The notes under the pieces: model-generated
Seen by the model: the letters and a program-made list of their open reading frames with translations, nothing else
Database searches by the model: none
What the model was told of the DNA's origin: nothing
Assembly: GCF_003797185.1 (NCBI RefSeq)
Contig: NZ_RKMH01000001.1
Coordinates: 124,001 to 188,000 of the forward strand
DNA: 64,000 nucleotides
Origin: Gordonia oryzae
Lineage (GTDB): Bacteria > Actinomycetota > Actinomycetes > Mycobacteriales > Mycobacteriaceae
Reading direction: 5' to 3'
Program-made: the position numbers and the translations under genes
In this document: piece after piece, positions 1 through 8,845 of the stretch
Layout of the letters: the number at the start of each line of letters is the position of its first letter
Position numbering within the stretch: the first letter of the stretch is position 1

Positions 1-2
1 CC

Positions 3-251
3 TTCGAGACCGATCTCGATGTCGAGCACATTACCGACGACGGGCCGTCGATGCGCGCGGTGTTCATCCGCGCGCCCTGGGTGGAGGAGGTCGGGGCCGA
101 CGTGGAAGTGCTCGCCCGGGTGCCCGGTGGTCCGGCCGCCGAGCGGATCGTCGCGGTGCGGCAGGGCAACGTGCTGGCCACCTCGTTCCACCCCGAGGTG
201 ACCGGTGACCGGCGGGTGCATGCGCACTTCGTCGACATGGTGCGCCGTTGA
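3..251 (+). CDS. pdxT: Pyridoxal 5'-phosphate synthase glutaminase subunit PdxT (C-terminal part)
   Basis: PdxT hydrolyses glutamine and passes ammonia to PdxS, which builds pyridoxal phosphate. Only the C-terminal 82 codons are in the window; the gene runs in from the left edge. Visible are the stretch [11 protein letters not shown] and the end SFHPEVTGD, which supplies the His-Glu pair of the class I glutamine amidotransferase triad; the nucleophilic Cys lies outside the window. PdxT followed by YebC is the usual actinobacterial order (Rv2604c-Rv2603c in M. tuberculosis). Identity is firm despite the truncation, which is an edge effect and not decay. Confidence 0.93.
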   Translation, partial: FETDLDVEHITDDGPSMRAVFIRAPWVEEVGADVEVLARVPGGPAAERIVAVRQGNVLATSFHPEVTGDRRVHAHFVDMVRR

Positions 252-274
252 CGCCGGTGGCGCGTCGGTAGAAT
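248..274 (+). promoter_or_regulatory. Candidate promoter for yebC
   Basis: A TTGACG hexamer (248-253, overlapping the pdxT stop) and a TAGAAT hexamer (269-274) are separated by 15 bp, which is short for a housekeeping sigma factor. The start of transcription would fall about 100 bases before the yebC ATG. The -10 is good; the -35 pairing is uncertain. Confidence 0.4.
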
Positions 275-378
275 CGATCTCCGACGTGTTCGACAGTTAG
301 TGACGTGTTCCACAGAAGTCTTGCCCGGATCACCCCTTCGGGGGCTCCTCCGGTGCACGGGAAGGATCGGGAGAGCGT

Positions 379-1131
379 ATGAGCGGCCATTCCAAATGGG
401 CGACCACCAAGCACAAGAAGGCCGTCATCGATGCCAAGCGTGGCAAGATGTTTGCCAAGCTGATCAAGAACATCGAGGTCGCCGCGCGCACCGGTGGCGG
501 TGACCCCGCGGGTAACCCGACGCTCTACGACGCGATCCAGAAGGCCAAGAAGTCGTCGGTGCCCAACGACAACATCGAGCGGGCCCGCAAGCGCGGCGGC
601 GGCGAAGAGGCCGGCGGCGCCGACTGGCAGACCATCACCTACGAGGGCTACGGCCCCAACGGTGTTGCGATCCTCATCGAATGCCTCACCGACAATCGCA
701 ATCGCGCCGCCGGCGAGGTGCGGACCGCGATGACCCGCAACGGCGGCAACATGGCTGATCCCGGCTCGGTGGCCTACCTGTTCACCCGCAAGGGTGTGGT
801 GACGCTGGAGAAGAACGGTCAGAGCGAGGACGACATCCTGATGGCCGTCCTCGACGCCGGCGCCGAAGAGGTCAACGACCTCGGCGAGACGTTCGAGGTG
901 GTCAGCGAGCCGACCGATCTCGTCGCGGTGCGTACCGCCCTACAGCAGGCCGGCATTGATTACGAATCGGCCGAGGCCGACTTCCGCGCGTCGGTGGAGG
1001 TTCCCGTCGACGCTGACGGGGCGCGCAAGGTATTCAAACTGATCGACGCTCTCGAGGATTCCGACGACGTCCAGAACGTGTACAGCAATGTCGACGTCAG
1101 CGACGAGGTGCTCGCCGAACTCGACAACTGA
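379..1131 (+). CDS. yebC: YebC/PmpR family protein (TACO1-like)
   Basis: A 250-residue member of the YebC family. It opens with the family signature [15 protein letters not shown] and is full length. Bacterial members have been described as DNA-binding regulators (PmpR) and, more recently, as ribosome-associated factors that ease translation of difficult stretches such as polyproline; which role applies here cannot be read from sequence. The ATG at 379 is chosen because the conserved N-terminus starts there and a purine-rich GGGAG lies just upstream. In related genomes yebC is followed directly by ruvC; here 1.5 kb of decayed DNA separates them. Confidence 0.95.
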   Translation: MSGHSKWATTKHKKAVIDAKRGKMFAKLIKNIEVAARTGGGDPAGNPTLYDAIQKAKKSSVPNDNIERARKRGGGEEAGGADWQTITYEGYGPNGVAILIECLTDNRNRAAGEVRTAMTRNGGNMADPGSVAYLFTRKGVVTLEKNGQSEDDILMAVLDAGAEEVNDLGETFEVVSEPTDLVAVRTALQQAGIDYESAEADFRASVEVPVDADGARKVFKLIDALEDSDDVQNVYSNVDVSDEVLAELDN

Positions 1132-2544
1132 GTACCCGACAGCGCACCCCGCGTCGGTTCAGCCGTCAACCGCGCGGTCCCCAACGGTGCGGCGCCGGGT
1201 GGTCCGCATGGTCGTAGCAGACCTCGCCGTCAGCAGCCGGGTGCTTCTGTCGAGCGATCGTCGGTTCCGGCAACAGCACCTGCATGACCGCATCCCGTGA
1301 ATTGTCCCGGTTCGGGCGGGGACCGTTGGTTGGGCCACCTCCGATTCGGTGGTGGCCCGCTCACGGTGGCGTGTCTCGACTTCGACGGCTGAGCAGCCCA
1401 GCGACGAGCGCGGGCGGTCGGTGTTGAACCAGAGCGCCCGATCGTCGATTCCATCAGCGCGTTGTCGGGGGCTCTCGCCCCCCGGGATTCGGTGGGTCCG
1501 GTGTTGTCGGCCTCCTGCACAGTCGTGGTCGACGCCAAGGACCGATATTGCCCCCGGCGTCGCCGTAATGCACCAAACCTGTTGTAGCGAAGTCGAATAC
1601 AGACCTTCCGCGAAAGGCGGCGCTTGCTTGATGGCACCGGTCACCGGCGGCGTGCGTGTGCCGGTCATGACGCGCCATCCGAGGATCCACCTGGGAACCA
1701 CTCGACGAGAACGACACGTAGTCGAAGACGGCCCATGTCCACACATAGATGAAGTCCGCACCCATCACTGATCCGGTCGATCTCGCGTATCCCATTTCCG
1801 GCCAACATGATCCGGGAAACCGCATCGTGCGAGCGTAGGTAGGCGGACTCCGGCGACCTGGATCCGGTACTCGGTGAGTACCCGGCTGATCGGAATAACA
1901 GGCGGCGTTCTCACGTGGCGAACGTCGTGTCGAGGTAGATGAACACGCGTTGCAGGCGGAGTGTGATCGTGAGTTCCGTTGTGAAAGATGGCCATTCGCT
2001 CCATAGGGGTCGAGGCGGCCGCTGTCGGTGCTCGGTTCGGTCGGCGGCGAGGCGGGCGGGGTGATCACTCAGGTAGAAGGCCCCGGGCCGTGGGGCTTGT
2101 TCAGTGGTGGGGGCCTCGTGTCGTTGGTTGCGAAATGACCTGTCGGAGAGTTTATCCCAGAGGTGTGGTAGTCAGCCTCGGTGGCCGCGGAAGCCATCGC
2201 ATACCTTATGGCGCGGCGCCGCGAGGTCGTACCGCGAGGTGGTGAACGCGTCGAGGTGGTGCGGTCCCCACGACAGTCGCGGTGAGGGCGTCCGACGTCG
2301 TCGGCGACCTGGACGACGTCGGCCGTGTGGGCGCGGTACTTCGGCGATCCGCGGCGCCAACAGGTCCGGTCGGCCGCCACTGCACCGTCGATCCCGAGCA
2401 CCGGTTGACCGGGCAGGCCGCGCACCTCTCGGCGCATGTGACGACCAGGCCCTCGGGGTCGATCGGGCGGTAGGCGGCCGCGGCCGCATTCTCCACGGTT
2501 CGGCCGTGTTCGTTCGCTACGGGTTGCCGTGTCGATCCCACTCT
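1132..2544. other. Non-coding scar between yebC and ruvC
   Basis: About 1.4 kb without an intact gene in an otherwise compact chromosome. The left part (1342-1900) holds a frameshifted IS3-type transposase on the minus strand, listed separately. From about 2000 to 2540 both strands carry open stretches, one of them in frame with ruvC from 2104, but their composition is Arg/Ser/Pro-rich shadow sequence and I recognise no family in it. No terminal inverted repeats or target duplication could be assigned by eye. The region looks like old mobile-element debris. Confidence 0.6.
1342..1900 (-). pseudogene. IS3-family transposase (OrfB, DDE integrase core), multiply frameshifted
   Basis: Reading down the minus strand, successive pieces of one IS3-type transposase appear in alternating frames: RVLTEYRIQVAG (about 1884-1828), then GRKWDTRDRPDQ (about 1800-1765), MGADFIYVWTWAVFDYVSF (1765-1709, the first-Asp region, compare WVTDFTYV), WILGWRVMTGTRTPPVTGAI (about 1692-1630), FDFATTGLVHYGDAGG (about 1600-1550, the second Asp), QYRSLA...APDNALMESTIG (1550-1431, the catalytic Glu region) and WFNTDRPRSSLG (from 1431). 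The pieces are collinear with intact IS3 transposases, so at least five frame changes have occurred. It cannot make an active enzyme. Confidence 0.85.
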
Positions 2545-2567
2545 CCGTCGGTCGGCGTCGCTAGAAT
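2545..2567 (+). promoter_or_regulatory. Candidate PafBC (RecA-NDp) type promoter of ruvCAB
   Basis: CCGTCGGTC at 2545-2553 is followed by exactly eight bases and then TAGAAT at 2562-2567. The known mycobacterial DNA-damage promoter has TTGTCRGTG, an 8-bp spacer and TANNNT; six of the nine motif positions, the spacer and the -10 agree here. The predicted transcript would begin around 2574, about 30 bases before the ruvC GTG. Confidence 0.55.
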
Positions 2568-2568
2568 C

Positions 2569-2584
2569 TCGAACAACTGTTCGC
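2569..2584. promoter_or_regulatory. LexA (SOS) box upstream of ruvC
   Basis: TCGAACAACTGTTCGC contains the perfect palindrome CGAAC-N4-GTTCG and differs from the mycobacterial SOS box TCGAAC-N4-GTTCGA only at its last base. It lies across the predicted transcription start, just downstream of the -10 at 2562, where a bound repressor would block initiation. ruvC is a known SOS gene in M. tuberculosis. Confidence 0.78.
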
Positions 2585-2604
2585 TGTCGGTGGAGGAGTG
2601 TCGA

Positions 2605-3198
2605 GTGCGGGTGATGGGCGTCGATCCAGGGTTGACCCGGTGCGGGATCGCGCTGGTCGAGTCGGGCAGTGGTCGCAGCGTGACCGCCCTCGACGTCGAT
2701 GTGGTGCGCACACCGACCGACATGGAACTCGCCCAGCGCCTTCTGTCGGTGTACACCGCGGCCAGCCACTGGCTCGACATCCACCAGCCCGATGTGGTGG
2801 CGATCGAGCGTGTTTTCGCCCAGAACCAGGTGTCGACGGCGATGGGCACGGCGCAGGCCGGCGGGGTGATCGCGCTGGCCGCAAGTCAACGCGATGTGCC
2901 GGTGCGTTTTCACACCCCATCGGAGGTGAAGGCGGCGGTCACCGGCAGCGGCCGTGCCGACAAGGCGCAGGTCACCGCCATGGTGACCCGTATCCTCGGG
3001 ATGCAGACCAAACCTCGCCCCGCCGATGCCGCCGACGCCCTCGCGCTCGCGATCTGCCATTGCTGGCGTGGACCGATGATCGAACGGATGGCGCAGGCAC
3101 AGCAGCGCGCTGAACAGATGGCCCGGGTGCATCGGAAACGGGTCGCTGCGGCGCGTGCGGTGACGCTACCGTCCGGGCGGAAGGGGACAGGTTCATGA
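2605..3198 (+). CDS. ruvC: Crossover junction endodeoxyribonuclease RuvC
   Basis: RuvC cuts Holliday junctions symmetrically after RuvAB branch migration. The 197-residue protein has the usual length and an RNase H-like fold: acidic residues Asp7 (in VMGVDPG), Glu68 (in VAIERVF) and the Asp141/Asp144 pair (in ADAADALA) fit the metal-binding site. The GTG at 2605 is chosen because a GGAGGAG ribosome site ends six bases before it and the conserved start [14 protein letters not shown] begins there; the frame stays open to 2104 upstream but that part is not conserved. The stop overlaps the ruvA ATG by four bases, so ruvCAB are translationally coupled. Confidence 0.96.
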   Translation: MRVMGVDPGLTRCGIALVESGSGRSVTALDVDVVRTPTDMELAQRLLSVYTAASHWLDIHQPDVVAIERVFAQNQVSTAMGTAQAGGVIALAASQRDVPVRFHTPSEVKAAVTGSGRADKAQVTAMVTRILGMQTKPRPADAADALALAICHCWRGPMIERMAQAQQRAEQMARVHRKRVAAARAVTLPSGRKGTGS

Positions 3199-3791
3199 TC
3201 GCGTCGGTACGCGGACCGGTGGTCGAGGTCGCCCTCGATCACGTTGTCATCGACTGCGCCGGGGTGGGCTATCGGGTGTTGGCGACCCCCGACACGCTCT
3301 CGCGGATGCGGCGCGGTGACGAGATGACGCTGTTGACCTCGATGATCGTGCGTGAGGACTCGATGACCCTGTACGGTTTCACCGAACCCGACGCCCGCGC
3401 GCTGTTCGCCCTGCTGCAGACGGTCACCGGTGTCGGCCCACGTCTGGCGATGGCGACGCTGGCGGTGCTCGAACCCGATGCCCTTCGGCGGGCGCTGGCC
3501 GATTCCGACGTGAAGTCGTTGACGAGCGTGCCGGGTATCGGGAAGCGGGTCGCCGAGCGGCTCGTCGTCGAACTGCGTGACAAGGTTGCCCGGCCGGTGG
3601 CCGACGCTGCCGCTGGTGCGGAAGCGCGGCCGGTCGGGGTCGCCGGGCAGGTTGCCGAGGCGCTCGTCGGACTAGGCTTCAACGCGGCGCCGGCGGAGAA
3701 GGCGGTCGCCGCGGTGCTCGCCGAGCAACCGGATGCGGACGCGTCGATGGCGCTGCGTAGGTCGCTGGTCCTGCTCGGGAAGTCCGCATGA
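3195..3791 (+). CDS. ruvA: Holliday junction branch migration protein RuvA
   Basis: RuvA tetramers bind the four-way junction and recruit the RuvB motor. The 198-residue protein shows the N-terminal OB-fold start [12 protein letters not shown], a central helix-hairpin-helix region ([17 protein letters not shown] and [20 protein letters not shown]) and a C-terminal RuvB-contact domain ([19 protein letters not shown]). Both ends overlap their neighbours by four bases (ATGA), which fixes the start and points to one coupled operon. Confidence 0.96.
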   Translation: MIASVRGPVVEVALDHVVIDCAGVGYRVLATPDTLSRMRRGDEMTLLTSMIVREDSMTLYGFTEPDARALFALLQTVTGVGPRLAMATLAVLEPDALRRALADSDVKSLTSVPGIGKRVAERLVVELRDKVARPVADAAAGAEARPVGVAGQVAEALVGLGFNAAPAEKAVAAVLAEQPDADASMALRRSLVLLGKSA

Positions 3792-4891
3792 ACCCCGACG
3801 ACCGCCTCACCGACGACGGACTCGAGGAGGAGCGGGGGGTCAGTGCGACCCCAGTGCGCTCCGACGGTGACCTCGACGCCGGGCTTCGTCCGCGATCGCT
3901 CGCCGAGTTCATCGGCCAACCGCGCGTGTGTGAACAGCTCGAGCTGGTGCTGCACGGCGCGAAGAAGCGCGGTAGCACTCCCGACCACATTCTGCTGTCG
4001 GGGCCACCCGGTCTGGGCAAGACGTCGCTGGCGATGATCATTGCCGGGGAGATGGGTGCGGCCATTCGGGTCACCTCCGGGCCCGCCCTCGAACGTGCCG
4101 GCGACCTCGCGGCGATGCTGTCCAACCTGGTCGAGGGTGACGTGCTGTTCATCGACGAAATCCATCGGATCGCCCGGCCCGCAGAGGAGATGCTGTATTT
4201 GGCGATGGAGGATTTCCGGGTCGACGTGGTCGTCGGCAAGGGACCCGGTGCCACATCGATTCCGCTCGACGTGGCACCGTTCACCCTGGTCGGGGCCACG
4301 ACCAGATCCGGATCGCTGACGGGTCCGCTGCGTGACCGCTTCGGGTTCACCGCACACATGGAGTTCTACGAGGCGGGCGAGCTGGTCCGGGTACTGCGCC
4401 GATCGGCGGGCATCCTGGGCATCACCCTGCAAGCCGATGCCGCCTCGGAGATTGCGAGCCGCTCCCGGGGCACGCCCCGCATCGCCAATCGGTTGTTGCG
4501 GCGGGTGCGTGACTACGCCGAGGTCCGCGGGGACGGGGTCATCACCGTCGATATCTCTCGTGCGGCGCTGGCCGTGTACGACGTCGACGAACTGGGCTTC
4601 GACCGCCTCGACCGCGCTGTCCTGGATGCATTGATCCGGGCGTTCGGTGGCGGGCCGGTGGGGGTGTCGACACTGGCGGTGGCCGTCGGCGAGGAACCGG
4701 CGACCGTCGAGGAGGTGTGCGAACCGTTCCTGGTGCGCGCCGGGATGGTCGCACGCACACCGCGTGGACGTGTGGCGACCGCAGCGGCGTGGCACCACCT
4801 GGGACTCACACCACCAGCCGGTGCTCTCGACGCGACCTTCGGGGTCCGCCCGCGCGAGATGGGCGGCCCGTCGCTGTTCGACGCCATCTGA
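3788..4891 (+). CDS. ruvB: Holliday junction branch migration ATPase RuvB
   Basis: RuvB is the AAA+ motor that drives branch migration. The 367-residue protein has Walker A GPPGLGKT (residues 72-79), Walker B LFIDEIHR (Asp123), sensor 1 GATTRSG, the arginine-finger stretch GPLRDRFG, and the C-terminal winged helix ([19 protein letters not shown]). The ATG overlaps the ruvA stop by four bases. It is the last gene of ruvCAB; a small GC hairpin follows at 4953-4966. Confidence 0.97.
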   Translation: MNPDDRLTDDGLEEERGVSATPVRSDGDLDAGLRPRSLAEFIGQPRVCEQLELVLHGAKKRGSTPDHILLSGPPGLGKTSLAMIIAGEMGAAIRVTSGPALERAGDLAAMLSNLVEGDVLFIDEIHRIARPAEEMLYLAMEDFRVDVVVGKGPGATSIPLDVAPFTLVGATTRSGSLTGPLRDRFGFTAHMEFYEAGELVRVLRRSAGILGITLQADAASEIASRSRGTPRIANRLLRRVRDYAEVRGDGVITVDISRAALAVYDVDELGFDRLDRAVLDALIRAFGGGPVGVSTLAVAVGEEPATVEEVCEPFLVRAGMVARTPRGRVATAAAWHHLGLTPPAGALDATFGVRPREMGGPSLFDAI

Positions 4892-5173
4892 GCGCCCGCG
4901 GCGAGGAAGGTCTGAACCTGTCATCGCGCCGTTGTGCCATGTATCTGCCACGGCGGCGTTCGCCGCGTTGGGAGGCGACTCGCCCCTCATGGCACACTGG
5001 ATGCAGTGCGTGCGCTCGGCGCAGACGTTACCGGTGGTCATCATCACTCCGGGGCAACGGGTCGCGGGCGCGTGACTTCGCCGGAGCCCCTTCGCCGGCG
5101 ACCCGCCGAGCGTGGCATCAGCGCGTCGCGTCGCGGGTAACGATCTCGATACGACAAGGACGACGACACCTCG

Positions 5174-5584
5174 ATGGAATCTCTGTTTTTACCACTCTTG
5201 CTGGTCCTGATGGTCGGCTTCATGTACTTTTCGGTGCGCAAACAGAAGAAACGTGCCGCCGAGGCGCAGGAAATGCAGAACTCTGTCCAGACCGGTACCC
5301 GCATCCAGCTGTCGAGCGGACTCTTCGGCACCGTGATCGACGCGACATCGTCGGAGTACGTCGACGTCGAGATCGCGACCGGCCTGGTCACCCGATGGAA
5401 CCGGCTGGCCGTCATGCGCGTGATACCCACCGACGAGGCCGCCGCGACCTACCCCGGCTACACCCTGCCGGTCGACGAGGCGACCGACGATGCGTCCGAG
5501 GCGATCACCCCCACCGATGTCACCACAGATCGGCCCAACCTCGATAAGTCGGGCGGCGACACGTCCGCCGACTCGGACAAGTAG
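5174..5584 (+). CDS. yajC: Preprotein translocase accessory subunit YajC
   Basis: YajC associates with SecD-SecF in the inner membrane. The 136-residue protein has one N-terminal membrane segment (about residues 5-20, LFLPLLLVLMVGFMYFSV) followed by a KQKKR stop-transfer and the conserved cytoplasmic domain including TGTRIQLSSGLFGTV. The acidic tail (TTDRPNLDKSGGDTSADSDK) is lineage specific. The 282 bases between ruvB and yajC hold no gene; a gabT gene is found near this position in M. tuberculosis. A 215-bp gap then separates yajC from secD, so the two may have separate promoters. Confidence 0.93.
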   Translation: MESLFLPLLLVLMVGFMYFSVRKQKKRAAEAQEMQNSVQTGTRIQLSSGLFGTVIDATSSEYVDVEIATGLVTRWNRLAVMRVIPTDEAAATYPGYTLPVDEATDDASEAITPTDVTTDRPNLDKSGGDTSADSDK

Positions 5585-5684
5585 GCACCACCCGACACCA
5601 ACCGCCGGCCGCTTGACCGATCCGAATGGCCACGGAGGAGGGCCGTCGGGGGCGGTGGCCCGCCGTTCTGCGCGAGCGGGGCAG

Positions 5685-5713
5685 TAGAGTGGCCACTCGA
5701 TCGCGCGATCGAG
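5685..5713. promoter_or_regulatory. Candidate secD promoter -10 and adjacent 18-bp palindrome
   Basis: TAGAGT at 5685-5690 resembles an actinobacterial -10. Five bases later, at 5696-5713, lies a perfect 18-bp palindrome, CTCGATCGCGCGATCGAG, placed where an operator would cover the start of transcription. No -35 is obvious. The palindrome is certain; its function is a guess. Confidence 0.35.
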
Positions 5714-5799
5714 GCCCTCGGTCTGTTCGCGCCGCGTCGTCCGCGTCGACGAGTGTGCCCAGGTGCGCCGGTCGACGCTCATCAAAGGAGATCGAGTAC

Positions 5800-7602
5800 G
5801 TGAGTTTTTCGCGTGGGGCCGAGTCGAAGGGAACCGCCGCCGATTCGACCGGTACGGCGGGTCCCGGCGGTCGGAAGGCGCCCGGGCAATCGGCCCGATC
5901 GCGATCGGCGGGGGGATCGAAGAAGGGTACCCGGCGCCGTTCGCCGGGCCGCTCGTCGTCGATCGAGATCCCACCGTGGCAACCGTTGACGGCGTTTGTC
6001 GCGCTCCTCGCCCTCGTCTATCTCCTCGTTTTCCTCACCGGTGGTGGCTCGCCGGAGCCGAAGCTGGGCATCGACCTGCAGGGCGGGACCCGCGTGACAT
6101 TGACCGCGCGCACCGCCAACGGCCAAGCGCCGACCCGCGACCAGTTGAACCAGGCCAAGCAGATCATCGAGCAGCGCGTCAACGGGCTCGGTGTGAGTGG
6201 CTCGGAGGTCGTGATCAGCGGGAACAACCTGGTCATCACCGTGCCCGGCCAGGACGGCTCGCAGGCCAAATCACTGGGCCAGACCGCCCGGCTGTACGTG
6301 CGGCCGGTCGAGACCTCGGCGCCGGCGACGCCGCAGCCGCCCAACACCACGCGCGCCGAGAGCTCGAACCAACTCCCCGCCGATCAGGTGGCCGCGGAGA
6401 TCACCCAGGAGAAAAAGAACCGGCAGGCCCCCGCCGGCGCCAACACCCAGGCGCTGCAGGGCTACATGTCGAAGATGAACTGCGCCAACAACGCCAACGA
6501 CCCACTGCTCGGCAACGACGACCCGAAGCAATACCTGGTCGCCTGCTCCACCGACGGCAAGACCGTGTACCTGCTCGGGCCGGAGATCATCGACGGGCGA
6601 GATGTGAAATCGGCCAGCGCGGGCACCGACCCGCAGACCGGTGAGTGGATCGTCAGCCTCGAATACAAAGGCGCCGCCGCGACGACCTGGCCGGAGTACA
6701 CCGCCAACAACATCGGCAAGCAGACCGCGTTCACCCTCGACACCCGCGTGGTGTCGGCACCGGTGATCAACCAGGCGATCAGCGGGGCCACCCAGATCAC
6801 CGGCTCGCCGTTCACCGAAGCCGAGGCCACCGACCTCGCCAACGTGCTCAAGTATGGCTCGCTGCCGTTGTCGTTCTCCACCCCCGACACCGAAACCGTC
6901 TCGGCCACACTGGGTCTGTCCTCGTTGCGGGCGGGCCTCCTGGCCGGAGCGATCGGGTTGATCGCGGTGCTGATCTATGCGCTGGCCTACTACCGAATGC
7001 TCGGTTTCCTCACGGTCGCGTCGTTGCTGCTGTCGCTGGTGATGGTCTACGGCATCATCGTGCTGCTCGGTCGCTGGATCGGGTTCACGCTCGATTTGGC
7101 CGGCATCGCCGGTCTGATCATCGGCATCGGTATGACCGCCGACTCCTTCGTGGTGTACTTCGAACGCATCAAAGACGAGATGCGTGAGGGACGAAGTTTC
7201 CGGTCCGCGGTCCCGCGTGGCTGGGCGAGCGCGCGACGCACGATCTGGTCGGGTAACGCCGTGAGCTTTCTCGCCGCGGCGGTCATCTACATCCTCGCCG
7301 TCGGCGAGGTGCGCGGCTTCGCATTCACCCTCGGCCTCACCACCATCCTCGATATCGTGGTCGTATTCCTGGTCACGCACCCGCTCGTCGTGCTCGCCAG
7401 CCGCTCGGAGTTCCTGTCGCGGCCGCGACTCAACGGACTCGGGGCGGTCAGCGAGGTGGCGCGAGCCCGCAGAATCTCACGGGGCGAACGGATGTCGAAC
7501 CTCAGTCCGTCCACGACCGCGGCCAGCGCGGCAGCGACAGGCGTCGACTCGACATCGACCGACTCGACCCCCTCTGGTCCGACGAAGGGATCGGCGAAAT
7601 GA
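5800..7602 (+). CDS. secD: Protein translocase subunit SecD
   Basis: SecD, with SecF, uses the proton gradient to complete Sec-dependent export. The GTG at 5800 is chosen over an open upstream extension because an AAAGGAG ribosome site lies 9 bases before it. The 600-residue protein has a basic, Ser/Gly-rich cytoplasmic N-terminus, TM1 near residues 60-80 ([17 protein letters not shown]), the signature [14 protein letters not shown], a large exported P1 domain, and a C-terminal block of five TM helices from about residue 370 with the motif [23 protein letters not shown]. The C-terminal tail is Ser/Thr-rich. The stop overlaps the secF ATG by four bases. Confidence 0.96.
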   Translation: MSFSRGAESKGTAADSTGTAGPGGRKAPGQSARSRSAGGSKKGTRRRSPGRSSSIEIPPWQPLTAFVALLALVYLLVFLTGGGSPEPKLGIDLQGGTRVTLTARTANGQAPTRDQLNQAKQIIEQRVNGLGVSGSEVVISGNNLVITVPGQDGSQAKSLGQTARLYVRPVETSAPATPQPPNTTRAESSNQLPADQVAAEITQEKKNRQAPAGANTQALQGYMSKMNCANNANDPLLGNDDPKQYLVACSTDGKTVYLLGPEIIDGRDVKSASAGTDPQTGEWIVSLEYKGAAATTWPEYTANNIGKQTAFTLDTRVVSAPVINQAISGATQITGSPFTEAEATDLANVLKYGSLPLSFSTPDTETVSATLGLSSLRAGLLAGAIGLIAVLIYALAYYRMLGFLTVASLLLSLVMVYGIIVLLGRWIGFTLDLAGIAGLIIGIGMTADSFVVYFERIKDEMREGRSFRSAVPRGWASARRTIWSGNAVSFLAAAVIYILAVGEVRGFAFTLGLTTILDIVVVFLVTHPLVVLASRSEFLSRPRLNGLGAVSEVARARRISRGERMSNLSPSTTAASAAATGVDSTSTDSTPSGPTKGSAK

Positions 7603-8834
7603 CCGGCAGTAATCGGACCACCGGCGCACCAACCGGCAGTACGACGACGGGAGTGGAGTCGGGTACCGCGACTGCGACGACTGTGATGATCACCGGCAGT
7701 GATGCCGACTTCCACGCCGACACCTCCCGGTCGTTCCTCTCACGCCTCTATACCGGTACCGGCGCCTTCGAGGTCATCGGCAAACGCCGTATGTGGTACC
7801 TGGTCACCGCGCTGATCCTCGCGGTCGGCATCATCTCGATCGGCGTGCGCCAATTCACCTTCGGTATCGATTTCGAGGGCGGCACGCAGATCTCGATCCC
7901 GGTGTCGCAGGGCATCACCAGCCAGTCCGTCGAGGACATCGTGGGCAAGGCGCTCGGCAGAGCCCCGGATTCGGTGCAGACCGCCGGATCGGGGTCGAGT
8001 GAAACCGTGCAGGTGCGCACCGACGCGCTCAGTGCCGAGCAGGCGCGCGCGGTGACCGTCGCCCTCACCGACGCGTATGCGCCGACACTCACGGCCGCCG
8101 ACGTCAGCATCGCCGAGGTGAGTTCCACGTGGGGACGTGAGATCACCGAGAAGATGTTGCTCGCCCTCGCCGTATTCCTGGTGATCGTGTTCGTCTACAT
8201 CGCGGTGCGCTTCGACCGGGAAATGTCGATCGCCGCGCTGGCGACCCTGTTCTTCGACATCATCTGCACGGCCGGCGTGTATTCGCTCGTCGGTTTCGAG
8301 GTCACCCCGGCGACCGTCATCGGTCTGCTGACCATCCTCGGTTTCTCCCTCTACGACACCGTCGTCGTGTTCGACAAGGTCTCGGAGAACACCCGGTCGG
8401 TGCTACAGACGACGCGTCGCACCTACGCCGAGCAGGCCAACCTCGCGGTGAACCAGACTTTGATGCGCTCGATCAACACCACAATCATCTCGGTGCTGCC
8501 GATCATTGCATTGATGGTCATCGCCGTGTGGCTGCTCGGGGTCGGCACCTTGAAGGATCTCGCGCTGATCCAGCTCGTCGGCGTCGTGGTCGGCACCTAC
8601 TCCTCGATCTTCCTCGCCACCCCGCTGCTGGTGACCCTCAAGGAACGGCGTCGTGAGATCGCCCGCCACACCGCCCGCGTGCTCGATCGACGCGCGGCCA
8701 TCGCCGCCGGGCAGGACCCGGACGCCGCCGGCACACCGGCACGTCGCCGTCCGTCCCGGGCGTCGACCGGTCGGGGAGCCGCCGAGAACGACACCCCGAC
8801 GGTACCGAGCGGGAAACGGCGACGCACGCGATAG
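7599..8834 (+). CDS. secF: Protein translocase subunit SecF
   Basis: Partner of SecD in the SecDF export motor. The 411-residue protein begins with a Thr/Gly-rich cytoplasmic leader of about 50 residues, then the SecF signature [18 protein letters not shown] and a TM bundle that includes [15 protein letters not shown], the equivalent of the SecD GM(T/S)xD helix. The ATG lies in an ATGA overlap with secD, so the two are translated together. The C-terminus is basic and Pro/Arg-rich, as is common in actinobacterial SecF. Confidence 0.96.
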   Translation: MTGSNRTTGAPTGSTTTGVESGTATATTVMITGSDADFHADTSRSFLSRLYTGTGAFEVIGKRRMWYLVTALILAVGIISIGVRQFTFGIDFEGGTQISIPVSQGITSQSVEDIVGKALGRAPDSVQTAGSGSSETVQVRTDALSAEQARAVTVALTDAYAPTLTAADVSIAEVSSTWGREITEKMLLALAVFLVIVFVYIAVRFDREMSIAALATLFFDIICTAGVYSLVGFEVTPATVIGLLTILGFSLYDTVVVFDKVSENTRSVLQTTRRTYAEQANLAVNQTLMRSINTTIISVLPIIALMVIAVWLLGVGTLKDLALIQLVGVVVGTYSSIFLATPLLVTLKERRREIARHTARVLDRRAAIAAGQDPDAAGTPARRRPSRASTGRGAAENDTPTVPSGKRRRTR

Positions 8835-8845
8835 TCTCGGCAGTC

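Noticed and set aside
2104..2604. In-frame N-terminal extension of ruvC
   Set aside because: The frame is open, but the sequence is Arg-rich and not conserved, it covers the LexA box and promoter, and GTG 2605 has a strong ribosome site and the conserved start.
3269..5047. 592-codon minus-strand frame across ruvA-ruvB
   Set aside because: Shadow of strongly conserved ruvA and ruvB on the plus strand, as are other long antisense frames over secD, aspS, the transglutaminase gene, alaS and carB.
5626..5799. In-frame upstream extension of secD
   Set aside because: Covers the 18-bp palindrome, is not conserved, and GTG 5800 has an AAAGGAG site.
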